This document shows positions 21,433 to 32,999 of a stretch of DNA of 64,000 nucleotides, in pieces; positions within the stretch are counted from its first letter, which is position 1; each line of letters begins with the position of its first letter. A program made the translations under genes and the position numbers. The DNA lies in the NCBI RefSeq assembly GCF_032854445.1, contig NW_027017955.1:372001-436000 (forward strand), given 5' to 3'. The notes beneath the pieces were generated by a model. The model made no database searches, was not told where the DNA came from, and saw only the letters and a program-made list of their open reading frames with translations. The stretch comes from Liolophura sinensis (taxonomy: Eukaryota > Mollusca > Polyplacophora > Chitonida > Chitonidae).

Positions 21433-21816
21433 GCAAAGGTTCTACACAGTCAACTCTATATATGATTTATTTGACAGCATCGCTGGCGATGTTGTCATCA
21501 ATTATTTGAAGGCCATTGGCCTTTATCATAAAATATAAATTTTAATTGTCATAAATATCTGTAGATAAACAGTTATATACATATAGATTTATACATGTGC
21601 TATAACCCTGGTTTTCGAGTTTTAACTCTTATTTTTCTTTTATACGATTTTAAACATGTCTGTACTTTTTGTTTTACTTTTGATGTTCATATTATCATAT
21701 CGAAAACCTTAACCGTCTCGCGTTTTCACCTTGCTCTCGCCACGATATGGCTGAAATATTGCCGATGTGGCGTTAAGCCATAATCATTCATTCATTCATT
21801 CATTCCATATCATCCC
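21419..21816 (+). mobile_element. 5'-truncated LINE A insertion in LINE B (unit 1 copy)
   Basis: A fragment 21433-21802 between the two 14-bp TTCCATATCATCCC copies at 21419-21432 and 21803-21816. Confidence 0.92.
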
Positions 21817-22451
21817 CATGTCCCTGACTATAATTACCATCATCATCTCCTCGACCTTCACCCCCGTGGGGTTTCCGGGGTGATAAGAATAGGGCCTCAG
21901 CCCTCTAGGCAAGCTTGTCGTAAAAGTCGACTAACCTAGAGCTCTCCTGTGTGAGCCCGGTGAATATAATAGGCTCACATCTTCTCGGTTGTGTGAGAGG
22001 CAACCGGGGAGCGACCTGTTTTCCGTGGGTTGCGACCCGTAATCTCCGAGGACGGGATCCTGGTGGCTGAGGGTGGGTTGGTCTTGCGAGATCCTCCGCT
22101 TTGGCCCTTACTTGGAGTGAAACGGGAGGTCGGATGGGCCCGGTCCGATCAATCGGCTTGGTCATGTCTTGCCTCTACGTGGTTCCAATTGCCTCAATAA
22201 CAGCATATCGTTTGGCGAACAAATATTATTTCTGAAATATCGTTTGTAGGACTACGTTTTGAGGCGGTGGCTCATGGGTCAATCGAGTAGATTGAATTTA
22301 ACCTGTTGGTATAAATCAATCTGTTCGAGTATACCTCATATGGAATCCTTGGTGCCTTTCCTGCTGGGTATCCCCAGGTTCAGACATCGCCCTTGTTGGC
22401 ACTCCGTGGTGGGTGGGGAACATATGGGCTGAATTGTATATACATATTGCC

Positions 22452-23813
22452 ATGTCATCTATAAACCTTAATTCGAATGTTTTAAATCTAAATACCAGGT
22501 CTTCCTCTCAGCCGATTTCAAGCGCTGACAAAAAGAGGAAATTAGAGGTTTTGTCGGATTCGGCTGATAACGGACAGGACAGCTGGCCGGCCTTTATCGT
22601 TCTCTCAACAAAGAGTGAACAAAAGCCGGCCTCCAAAATTCATCCATTTGTACTGAAAAGGGCCCTGCAGGGTTCAGCAGGTACATTAAAAAACGTCAAG
22701 AAATTACGATCCGGAGACATTCTTATTGAATGTTTCCGGAAACAACAGTCCATAAATTTATTAGCTTTAAACAAAATAAATGATATTCCTGTGTATACAT
22801 CCCCCCATAACTCCCTGAACAGCTGTCAGGGAATTATACGTGACAGAGATCAGGATATCATTGATCTATCAGAAGAAGAAATCTGCACTGAACTGAAGTC
22901 ACAAGGTGTTACCAGAGTGAAACGCTTCAATATGAAGAAATCTGGTAACATCATTAAACTAAATACATATCTTCTCACCTTCAACAGTAAATCTATTCCG
23001 TCATATATTTACATTGGCCCGTATAGGGTTGGTGTGGACTTATATATACCTAACCCAACACGTTGTTTCAAGTGTCAAAAGTTTGGCCATGGCAAGGGCC
23101 AGTGTAAAAATAAACTGATTTGTTTCCGGTGCGGCAGCGAGGGTCATGATGGTTTCGACTGCAGCAGCACAGCAAAGTGCTGCAATTGTGGTGGAGATCA
23201 CATGGCCTCCTCTAGGGACTGCCCACTTTTTGTAAAAGAAAAACAAATAATCACAATAAAGACTAAAAACAATATATCATATCAGGAGGCCCGGAAATTG
23301 GTCTCCCCTCCTAACATTTCACTGCAGACTTCATTTGCCAATGCGGTCAAGCGAGTAGCATCTGTTGCTACTCAAACATCAATGACTTGGCCCATTGGAA
23401 ACCAGAAACCATGTCTTATTTCTGTTGAACCTACTGTTCGACCTGCTTTTAATACGTCCTCAACCCAGACTGCCTCAATACAACAGATCAAACCAGCCAA
23501 TAACACTGACCAACCCGATATTCCTAAACCTAGTCAACCTAAAAACAAAAATGTGTCCGAAAATAAACCTCAAAATAAAAACAATAAACCTAGTAAACCC
23601 AGTGGCCCAACAGAGCGTCCCTCTAAGGCCACTGGGGACCCTGTCCAAACTTATAATAAATTTGGACCGTTGGAGGACGTTGGTTTTTCAACATCAGATT
23701 CGGATGTGATGGATACATCACCCGCACCAGGGAGATCTAACAGCCGATCTCCCAGGATGGGTCGTCCACGGTCCAAACATAAAGAAAAATCTCCTATACG
23801 TCTCCCTCCGTAA
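22452..23813 (+). CDS. LINE A ORF1 (unit 1 copy)
   Basis: Intact 453-codon frame with all three zinc knuckles; no amino-acid change from the unit 0 copy was noticed. The stop overlaps the ORF2 ATG as TAATG. Confidence 0.88.
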   Translation: MSSINLNSNVLNLNTRSSSQPISSADKKRKLEVLSDSADNGQDSWPAFIVLSTKSEQKPASKIHPFVLKRALQGSAGTLKNVKKLRSGDILIECFRKQQSINLLALNKINDIPVYTSPHNSLNSCQGIIRDRDQDIIDLSEEEICTELKSQGVTRVKRFNMKKSGNIIKLNTYLLTFNSKSIPSYIYIGPYRVGVDLYIPNPTRCFKCQKFGHGKGQCKNKLICFRCGSEGHDGFDCSSTAKCCNCGGDHMASSRDCPLFVKEKQIITIKTKNNISYQEARKLVSPPNISLQTSFANAVKRVASVATQTSMTWPIGNQKPCLISVEPTVRPAFNTSSTQTASIQQIKPANNTDQPDIPKPSQPKNKNVSENKPQNKNNKPSKPSGPTERPSKATGDPVQTYNKFGPLEDVGFSTSDSDVMDTSPAPGRSNSRSPRMGRPRSKHKEKSPIRLPP

Positions 23814-24190
23814 TGGCGATATACGACAAAATTATACAGTGGAATTGTCGAGGCCTTAAGGTCAATTTTATTGAAATAACACAGCTTGTTCAATCATTAA
23901 ATCCTATAGCCCTGTGTCTTCAGGAAACTCATTTGAAAACATCTGACAAAGATAAAATAACTCTTAAAAATTACTCATTATACAGTACGTACTCTAATGA
24001 AGAAGATCGAGCTGCAGGCGGCACCTCTATCTTCGTCAATAACAATGTTATTCACAGCCCTGTTGCTCTGGATACAGAGCTTCAGGCTGTGGCCGTTCGT
24101 GTTTCATTATGTGAAACAATCACATTATGTTCAGTGTATATTCCCCCGAACATTTCTTTGTCAGCTTTGCAGTTACATAATTTAAAAGAA
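23813..24190 (+). pseudogene. LINE A ORF2 N-terminal fragment (unit 1 copy)
   Basis: First 126 codons of the endonuclease, cut as in unit 0. The next unit begins at 24191. Confidence 0.9.
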
Positions 24191-26179
24191 TGAATGAATG
24201 AATGATTATGGCTTAACGCCACATCGGCAATATTTCAGCCATACCGTGGCGAGAACAAGGTGAAAGCAAGAGACGGTTAGGGTTTTCGATATGACAATAT
24301 GAACACCAAAAGTAAAACAAAAAGTACAGACGTGATTAAAATCGAATAAAAGAAAAATAAGATTTAAAACTCGAAAACCAGGGTTAGAGTACATGTATAA
24401 ATATATATAACTGTTTATCTATAGATATCCATGACAATTAAAATTTATATTTTATGATATAGGCCAATGGCCTTCAAACAATTTATGACAACATCGCCAG
24501 CGATGCTGTCAAACAAATCATATATAGAGTGGACTGTGTAGAATCTCTGCCGAACATGGGCAAAGTCTACACAGTCAACCAGAATATGTTTGATGCCATA
24601 TTGAGCATCACATCCAACACACTCGGGAGCACTGCTCCCATCCAAGATGAAATTGTGTGTCAGATGAGAATGTCCAATACGGCATCTGGTTAAAACGACT
24701 TGGTCTCTACGAGACATATCAAATGTATATGAATTATAGCCAATGACCGGATGAATGGCATGCAGTTTATTATGGACCTGCAAGTTCCATTCACCCTGCC
24801 AAAGGCCACGAATATATTTAAGAATATTGGACTTCATGTCAGTATAAGGGATTTTTATCTTAGATATGGGTTTATTTAGGGCAGCTTTCGCCTCCCTGTC
24901 TGCGACTGTGTTTCCATGGATACCAATATGACTTGGTATCCAGCAGAATATAATATCTTTACCTCTTCTAATTAATTTCCTATGTATAGCTAAAATTTGA
25001 AGGATCAAGGGATTTTTAAATTTATTATTCTGTATTGCCAATAGGCAAGACAACGAGTCAGTGCATATCATTGCCCTCTGGGCACACCCAGAAGAAACAT
25101 ATGATAAGGCCAGGAGTATACCTCTGGCCTCGGCAGAGAATATTGAAGAAGAGGATGGAAGACGAAAGGAAGAGACTCGCTGCTCCATGACAGCCGCAGT
25201 CGCAACCCTGTCCCCATCCTTCAACCCGTCAGTATATATAAATTTATAATCCATATAATTAGCTTTAATTTCAGCAAAACCTTGCTGAATTATAAGAGAA
25301 TTTATATTCGATTTATTATATTTACGTAGATCAAATATTAGTTTAGGTTGTGGGAGAAGCCATGGAGGAGACTCCGGAAAAGACACCGGAGCTATATCCT
25401 CCAGCTTGATGTTAGCTCCCACAATATGGTCCCGTATACGAAGACCGAACGAAGGGATCTTGTTAGGACATTTAGTATATTTGTCTACATACAATGGATT
25501 GAAAACACAGTCGTAGGCAGGGTTTGTTGGATGTGGTTTAAGCTTTGTAGCATATTGAAGGCTAAGTTTTATACGTCGGTTATATAAAGAAGGCTCATTT
25601 GCCTCCACGTATAAACGTTCTACTGGTGAGGTTCTAAAAGCACCAAGGCTGAGCCTCAAACCTTGGTGATGAACAGGATCCAACATTTTAATGTACGAAT
25701 TCCTAGCGGAACCGTAAATGATGGATCCATAGTCCAATTTAGACCTCACCAGAGAACGATATAAATTAAGTAAAACTGATCGGTCAGCACCCCAATCGGT
25801 GCTAGACACGACCTTAATTATATCGAGAGCCTTTGTACATTTAGCTTTAAGCATTTTTATATGAGGTGTAATTGATATTCGATTTTTTGTCAAAAATAAA
25901 ACCCCTAAAAATTTATTTTCTCCAACAATTTTCACTGGTTTACCAAAAAAATTAAGTTCAGGGTCTAGAGGGAATTTCCGTTGATTACAAAAATGCATAC
26001 CGACGGTTTTAGATGCGGAAAATCTAAAACTATTGGCAACTGCCCATTTCTCGATCTTATTGAGACAAAGCTGCAGCTGCCGCTCGATGTTATTCATATT
26101 TTAAGCACGGTAGCATATCAGGAAATCATCTACATATAAAAAAAACCTCTGTGCCAGATGTCAATGTTATAGCCAAACT
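24191..26179 (-). mobile_element. Inverted 3' part of LINE A (unit 2)
   Basis: Copy of 8217-10205 with the same edges. Confidence 0.88.
24445..26097 (-). pseudogene. LINE A ORF2, RT thumb - RNase H - C-terminus (unit 2 copy)
   Basis: Open 550 codons as at 8471-10123. Differs there by Ile-to-Asn (CPNKIPS) and Thr-to-Ile (RDHIVG); both changes are shared with unit 3. Confidence 0.88.
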
Positions 26180-26742
26180 AAACTATCAGGCAAAAGAAAG
26201 GTGTCACCGTATTTTTTTTCATAAAAAAAAAGTAAAAGCGCGGTTCCGGGTTTGATTCTAAGCAGGACTTAGTGTATGAATGCATAGTTTCCTCTACCAG
26301 AACGCATCGTCACCAACGCAGCAACTGGAATTGTGAAATTGCGACCACATGCAAAACGTCCTTTTGAGGCATGGCTCGTGATGCACGTGCGGTAATGTTG
26401 CATAAATACTCTTGCTCGAAAGAGAAGACATTCAGTGACCGAAAAAACACCAACAGTATGCCAAGACTTACGCAAGCGCAACGAGACCAGGCCATCGGTA
26501 TGTCCACCATGGCAGTCTCGCAACGTCACATTGCAAGAACGTTCAACTGCAGCCAAACCACCATCAGGAGGTTGTTGATACGCTATCAGCAGACAGGCCA
26601 GACCCAAGACAGACCAAGATCGGGAAGACCGAGGCTGAAGATCGCTACATCCGGCAGATCCACCTCCGAAACGTCAACAGCGGCGACGGCACTAGGCCAT
26701 GTCATCAGCCCCAGAACAACACTGTGTCGTCTTCGTTCAACT
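26180..26742 (+). mobile_element. Tc1-type fragment (unit 2)
   Basis: Copy of 10206-10767 with one extra A in the poly-A run near 26225 and a C-to-T change near 26255. The transposase N-terminus starts at 26458 with the same frameshift. Confidence 0.7.
26458..26742 (+). pseudogene. Tc1-like transposase N-terminal part (unit 2 copy)
   Basis: Same helix-turn-helix and RPRSGRPR hinge as at 10483-10767, cut by the A insertion at 26743. Confidence 0.85.
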
Positions 26743-27527
26743 CCCCCGTGGGGTTTCCGGGGTGATAAAAATAGGACGTCAGTCCTCTAGGCAAGCTTGT
26801 CGTAAAAGTCGACTAACCTAGAGCTCTCCTGTGTGAGCCCGGTGAATATAATAGGCTCACATCTTCCCGGTTGTGTGAGAGGCAACTGGGGAGCGACCTG
26901 TTTGCCTTGGGTTGCGACCCGTGATCAACGAGGACGGGATCCTGGTGGCTGAGGGCGTGTTGGTCTTGCGAGATCCTCACGCCCAACACGTCACTTTGGG
27001 CCTTACTTGGGGAGAGACGGGAGGTCGGATGGGCCCGATCCGATCAATCGGCTTGGTCACGCCTTTCCTCTGCGTGGCCCCAAAATTTCTCCATAACACC
27101 ACTCAGTAAAGAATAAATGTTATTTCTGAAATTTTGTTTGCGGTACTACGTTTTCAGGCGGTGGCTCATGGACCAATCGAGTAGTATGTGTCTGATGTGT
27201 GACCTTATTAGCCTAATGGGGTTTGCTTATGGACGTGGAGTCCTTGGTGCGTTTCCTGGTGGGTAACCCCAGGTTCAGGCATCGCCCTTGTTGGCACTCC
27301 GTGGGTGGGGTGGGGAACACGTGGGGTGAATTCGTATTATATATTGATTATGTCTATCCTAACCCTTCCAAACCAAATGTATCTAACAAATAAAATAACC
27401 AGGTCTTCCTCTCATCCGACTTCGTCGAATGCTGACAAAAAGAGGGAGTTAGAGGTTTTGTCAGGCTGCCTTGATAATGCGCAGGATACATGGCCGCCTT
27501 TCATCGTTCTCTCAACAAGGAGTGAAC
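26743..27527 (+). mobile_element. Second LINE A copy, 5' UTR and ORF1 start (unit 2)
   Basis: Copy of 10768-11552. The ORF1 fragment starts at 27350. Confidence 0.82.
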
Positions 27528-27719
27528 AGAATGAATGAATGATTATGGCTTAACGCCACATCGGCAATATTTCAGCCATATCGTGGCGAGAACAAGGTCA
27601 AAAAGTGAGATGGTTAAGGTTTTCGATATAATAATATGAACACCAAAAGTAAAACAAAAAGTACAGACATGTTTAAAATAGTATGAAAGAAAAATAAGAG
27701 TTAAAACTCGAAAACCAGG
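27528..27719 (-). mobile_element. Inverted LINE A 3' UTR fragment (unit 2)
   Basis: Copy of 11553-11744. Confidence 0.82.
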
Positions 27720-28625
27720 GGTTGTGCCCAGAGGGCAATGATATGCACTGACTCGTTGTCTTGCTTATTGGCAATACAGAACAATAAATTTAAAAATCCC
27801 TTGATCCTTCAAATTTTAGCTATACAGGAATTAATTAGGAAGCTAATTAGAAGAGGTAAAGATATTATATTCTGCTGGATACCAAGTCATATTGGTATCC
27901 ATGGAAACACAGTCGCAGACAGGGAGGCGAAAGCTGCCCTAAATAAACCCATATCTAAGATAAAAATCCCTTATACTGACATGAAGTCCAATATTCTTAA
28001 ATATATTCGTGGCCTTTGGCAGGGTGAATGGAACTTGCAGGTCCATAATAAACTGCATGTTATTCATCCGGTCATTGGCTATAATTCATATACACTTGAT
28101 ATGTCTCGTAGAGACCAAGTCGTTTTAACCAGATGCCATATTGGGCATTCTCGTCTAACGCACAATTTCATACTAGATGGGAGCAGTGCTCCCGAGTGTG
28201 TTGGATGTGATGCTCAATATGGCATCAAACATATCTTGGTTGACTGTGTCGACTTTGCCCATGTTGGGCAAAGATTCTACACAGTCAACTCTATATATGA
28301 TTTATTTGACAGCATCGCTGGCGATGTTGTCATAAATTATTTGAAGGCCCTTGGCCTATATCATAAAATATAAAATTTAATTGTCACAAATATCTATAGA
28401 TAAACAGTTATATACATATAGATTGATTTACACATATACTATAACCCTGGTTTTCGAGTTTTAACTCTTATTTTTCTTTTATACGATTTTTAACAGGTCT
28501 ACTTTTTGTTTTACTTTTGATGTTTATATTATCATATCGAAAACCTTAACCGTCTCGCGTTTTCACCTTGTTCTCGCCACGATATGGCTGAAATATTGCC
28601 AATGTGGGGTTACGCCATATTCATT
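27720..28625 (+). mobile_element. Forward LINE A 3' piece (unit 2)
   Basis: Copy of 11745-12650. The ORF2 C-terminal frame is 27738-28373. Confidence 0.85.
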
Positions 28626-29014
28626 CTAGGTCAGTCGCCTTTCACGACAAGATTATCTGCAGAGTCTATCGGAGCTGGGGCTTAACATATTTCCACTACA
28701 CACTGCAAGTAGCTTGGGCCGTGGAAGGCCTAGTCGTGGAAGCAAATGAAAACTGCGGGCCTGTATTCCAACAAATCCGACCAGGGTGTGGGGACCACCA
28801 GGTCCTGAGGAAGGATCTACTTTCCCTATCCCCCTGCGTGCGGTCCAAATAAATGCATTTATTGCGTCAGGTAGAAACCTCAATCCACCAAATCCAGGTC
28901 TAACCTGACGCGTTTGACCATAGCAATGGAGATGAACCACGCGAGGTGCATACGGCACGCTCTTTCGTGACCCACCACTTCTGCTAGGTCACGTGACCAC
29001 AAGTTACTGCCCCT
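28626..29014. other. Unassigned spacer (unit 2)
   Basis: Copy of 12651-13039, with the same stem-loop at about 28864-28911. Confidence 0.5.
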
Positions 29015-29578
29015 CCCCCCGTGGGATCTCCGGGGTCATAAGAGTAGGACCCCAGTTCTCTAGGCAAGACTGTCGTACGAGGCGACTAGCTTAGAGTGTG
29101 GTTCTGGTGAATAGAATAATTTCACAGCCTCCCTGGGCTTGTCGTACAAAGTGAATAAAAGGGTCAACCTGTTTGCCGTGGGTTGCGACCCGTGATAGGG
29201 GAGGACGGGATTCTGGTGCCTGAGGGCGGGTTGGCCTTGCGAGATCCTCACGTATAACAGTCTACTTCGGTCCTTACTTCTGCAAAGACGGCCGGTCGGA
29301 GGGCCCGTTCCGAGGTCACGCCAGTCCGGATGTCCGGGCATCAACCTTCATATATCTCGATTTCGTATAAATTGACTACTTTCCGTGTTGGACGTTTTTA
29401 GTGAGATGTTGGGATGTCTGGACGGTGGTTGCGGGGTCAATCGACTTGGCCGTTTATAGTTTATTAGCCTGGCGGAGTATGAGCGAAGAATCCACCTTAC
29501 CGAGGATGGCGTAGAACTCTCTGCTGCTTACCCGCAGGAGGCGTTCCGTCGTATATGTAATGGCACTCCGTTGCTGGT
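29015..29578 (+). mobile_element. LINE A-prime 5' UTR (unit 2)
   Basis: Copy of 13040-13603 with a T-to-A change at about 29198. Confidence 0.75.
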
Positions 29579-31406
29579 TAAGGTGGTTAAGGTTTTCGAA
29601 ATGATGGCGAGAACATGAAAAATAAAACAAAAAGTACAGACATGTTTAAAATCAGATAAGAAAAAACCAAACAAGTTAAAACTCCAAAACCAGTATATTT
29701 AAAAAGTACTATATCTGGAAAGCTATATGTATGTACCATTTTATCCATAAATATTAACACATAAACAAATTTATATTTTATGATATAGGCCAATGGTCTT
29801 CAAATATTTTATGACAACATCGCCAGCGATCATATATAGAGTTGACTGTATAGAATCTTTGCCGAACATGAGCAAAGTCAACCAGGGTATGTTTGATGCC
29901 GTATTCTGCATCACATCCAATATACTCGGGAGCACTGCTCCCATCTAGGATGAAATTGTGTGTCAGATGAGAATGCCCAATACGACACCTCGTTAAAACT
30001 ACTTGGTCTCTGCGAGACATTTGACGGTCTGCCAGTAACCTGCGGATGGTCGTGGGTTTCCCCCGTGCTGTGAGCGGTTTCCACCCACCATAATGCTGGC
30101 CGCCGTCGTACAAGTGAAATATTCTTGAGTACGGCGTAAAACAACAATCAAATCAAAAAAAAAAAAAACAGACATTTTACAATTATAGGCATTGTAGCCA
30201 ATGACAGGGTGAATAGCATGCAGTTTATTGTGGATCTGCAAGACCCACCCGCCCTGCCAAAGGCGACAAATACATTTAAGAATATTAGACTTTGTCAGTA
30301 TACGGTGTTTTAACCAGAGATACAGGTTTATACTGGGCAGCTTTCGCTTCCCTGTCCACGACTGTGTTTCTATGGATACCAGTGCGACTTGGTATCCAAC
30401 AGAATATAATATCTTTACCTTTTTTAAATTAGTTTTCTATGTTTGCCTATTATCTTAAGTATCAATGGATTTTTAAATCATTATTCTGAATTGCCAAAAG
30501 GCAGGACTGGGAGTCGCTGCATATCACTGCCCTCTGGGCATGCCCCGAGGAAACATATGATAAGGCCAGGAGTATAGCCCTGGCCTGTGCAGAAAAGGTA
30601 GAAAATGAAGGTGGCAGACGAAGAGAAGTGACCCGCTGATCTAAGACAGCCGCAACCGCAACCCTGTCCCCATCCTTTGACCCGTCAGTATATATATATA
30701 TATATATTTATAGTCTATATAATCAGCCTTCATGTTAGCAAAACTTTGCTCAATAATAAGAGGATTTGTACTTGATTTATTATATTTACGTAGATCAAAT
30801 ATTAGTTCAGGGTGTGGAAGAAGCCAGGGAGGAGACTCCGGAAAAGACACTGGAGCTATATCCTCTTGCTCCATGTTAGCTCTCACAATATGGTCCCGTA
30901 TACGCAGATCAAACGGAGGGATCTTGTCAGGACATTTATTAAATTTATCTACATATGATGGATTAAAAACACAGCTTAAAGCTCATCCAACAAACCCTGC
31001 CTACGAGTTAGTAGCATATTGAAGGCTAAGTTTTATACGTCGGTTATATAAAGAAGGCTCATTTTCCTCCACTTATAAACTCTCCACACGGGGATGTTCT
31101 AAAAGCACCAAGGCTGAACCTCAAACCTTGGTGATGAACAGGATCCAACATTTTAATATACGACTTCCTAGCGGAACCGTAAAAGATGGATCCATAGTCC
31201 AATTTAGACCTCACCAGAGAGCGATATAAGTTAGGTAAAACTGATCGGTCAGCACCCCAATCGATGCTTGACACGACCATAATTATATCGAGAGCCTTTG
31301 TACATTTAGCTTGAAACATTTTCATATGAGGTATAAAAGATAGCTTGCTATCAAATATTAGACGTAAAAATCTTCTTTGTCCAACAATTTTAACCTGTTT
31401 TACGTG
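29579..31406 (-). pseudogene. Inverted LINE A-prime ORF2 remnant (unit 2)
   Basis: Copy of 13604-15431 with the same micro-inversion, TA repeat and SINE. Confidence 0.8.
30023..30169 (+). mobile_element. SINE in A-prime (unit 2 copy)
   Basis: Copy of 14048-14194, flanked by AGACATTT at 30015-30022 and 30170-30177. Confidence 0.75.
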
Positions 31407-31668
31407 GTCATTGTGGAGATTCTGTATTATCCGTATTGTGAAGCTTTGGGACTAGGCATGTTCACACTATGGGAACAGCTACAGTATATAGCACATAGAA
31501 CCCGAGCAATAGCCAGTACATATACACCGAAGCGTGAGTCCGGGGGTCAGTATAACCCGGTCAAACCAGTTTCTCGGCGACAAGTCCGCCTGCATGCGCA
31601 CGGACTTTTAGTGTTCAACCACTGTGCCAGGTGCCTCTAAACAACACTTCTGTCACTCTTCTGAAATA
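31407..31668. other. Region upstream of family C ORF1 (unit 2)
   Basis: Copy of 15432-15693; nothing recognised. Confidence 0.45.
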
Positions 31669-32481
31669 ATGGATCAGTTACAGATTATCATGGACAGGCT
31701 TGGTAAGTTAGATTCTATGGTGACAAGTGAAACACTGGAAAAAAAACTACAAAACACTGAAGCAAAAATAGTTACAAAGTTGACAAACCTAATTGAGCAG
31801 CAGGAAGCCAGAATCTTTACTTTAGAAAAAGAAAATGATACCCTTCGGGCAGACATGCATGAATTAAGATTACAACACGAACAAGATCAAGAAGAACTGG
31901 CCAGGGTAAACAGAGATATGCGAAACTTAGAAGACAGGCAGAACGATTTGGAACAATACTCCCCTAAACAAAGTATACGGATTTACGGTGTAGATGGGGA
32001 TACAGCCACAGAAACAACTGACGAATGTTCCGAGAAAGTCGTTGACATCTTAACATCCAAACTAAAGCTGTCACTGACGTCTAGCGACATAAGTATAGCG
32101 CAGAGATTGAGACCGAAAAGACCTGACTTAAACACAGAACCAAGGGGTGTAATAGTAAAGTTCATATCACGACGACTTAAAGTTGAAGCGATAAAAAACA
32201 GAAGAGCCTTGAAAGGAGCAAACATTGTGATTAAGGAAGACCTAACGCAGAAAAAGCAGGCTATTTTAAAAGCAGCATCTGCACACCCCATGATTCAATC
32301 CGCCTGGTCAAGAGATGGCAAAATCTTCACCAAAGACTTCAACGAGGACGTAAGACAAGTGAAATCTACTGACTGCATAGACACTCTCATCAGTCTATCA
32401 TCCCATACACCCAGAGTTCAAAGACCACGTGACCAAAGAAGTGGGAGGCCAATAACCAACTCACCAGCCCCTATCAGCTAG
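31669..32481 (+). CDS. L1-type ORF1 of family C (unit 2 copy)
   Basis: 270-codon frame identical in protein sequence to 15694-16506. Confidence 0.8.
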   Translation: MDQLQIIMDRLGKLDSMVTSETLEKKLQNTEAKIVTKLTNLIEQQEARIFTLEKENDTLRADMHELRLQHEQDQEELARVNRDMRNLEDRQNDLEQYSPKQSIRIYGVDGDTATETTDECSEKVVDILTSKLKLSLTSSDISIAQRLRPKRPDLNTEPRGVIVKFISRRLKVEAIKNRRALKGANIVIKEDLTQKKQAILKAASAHPMIQSAWSRDGKIFTKDFNEDVRQVKSTDCIDTLISLSSHTPRVQRPRDQRSGRPITNSPAPIS

Positions 32482-32827
32482 ATAACGATGGCTGCAATGT
32501 GAAGGATATATGCTATCTGATAACTCAGTTTGCTCTCGTAAAGAAAAAATCATCTTAGAATTAATAGAGCATTTTAAGTTAACGAAGTACACAGCTTTAA
32601 TGTGTCGAAAAAGAAATAGTATGCTCTTCTGCACAATAATATCAGAGATAAATATGATGGGTGCGATCGGCCATAAGATCTGTCAAAACCTATCAGCTTT
32701 CCCAATATGTATTTTATTCGCCAGAATCCACCTTGCCTTTTATATTCCATTCTTGTGTATGATCTTCTATACTCATAAGCTATACCCAAATCACAACAGA
32801 TCACTATATTTAGGAATTATTCCATGT
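32482..32827. other. Spacer downstream of family C ORF1 (unit 2)
   Basis: Copy of 533-878; nothing recognised. Confidence 0.5.
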
Positions 32828-32999
32828 CAGCTACAATATGTGAGTGAGTGAGTGAAAGTTTTAACGTCGCTTTCAACAACATTTCAGTTTTATCGCGACA
32901 ATAAAACGTCAAGTAGTCGATCTACTACGGATAATTCATTTACTATTCGGTCAAAAAAGGACACCAGAAGTCGCATAACAAACAGACGGTAGTTTAAAA

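Larger units (their letters stand above)
16867..21860 (-). mobile_element. LINE family B, inverted (unit 1)
   Basis: Copy of the element at 893-5886 with the same nested A fragment (21433-21802) and the same breaks. Confidence 0.88.
8217..24190. repeat. Array unit 1 (complete)
   Basis: A complete 15974-bp unit running from the duplication junction after 8216 to the next identical junction after 24190. It is nearly identical to unit 2, sharing for example the Phe variant of B ORF2 near 18030. Confidence 0.95.
21861..24190 (+). mobile_element. LINE A 5' part (unit 1)
   Basis: Copy of 5887-8216, cut at the same ORF2 base by the duplication junction at 24190. Confidence 0.88.
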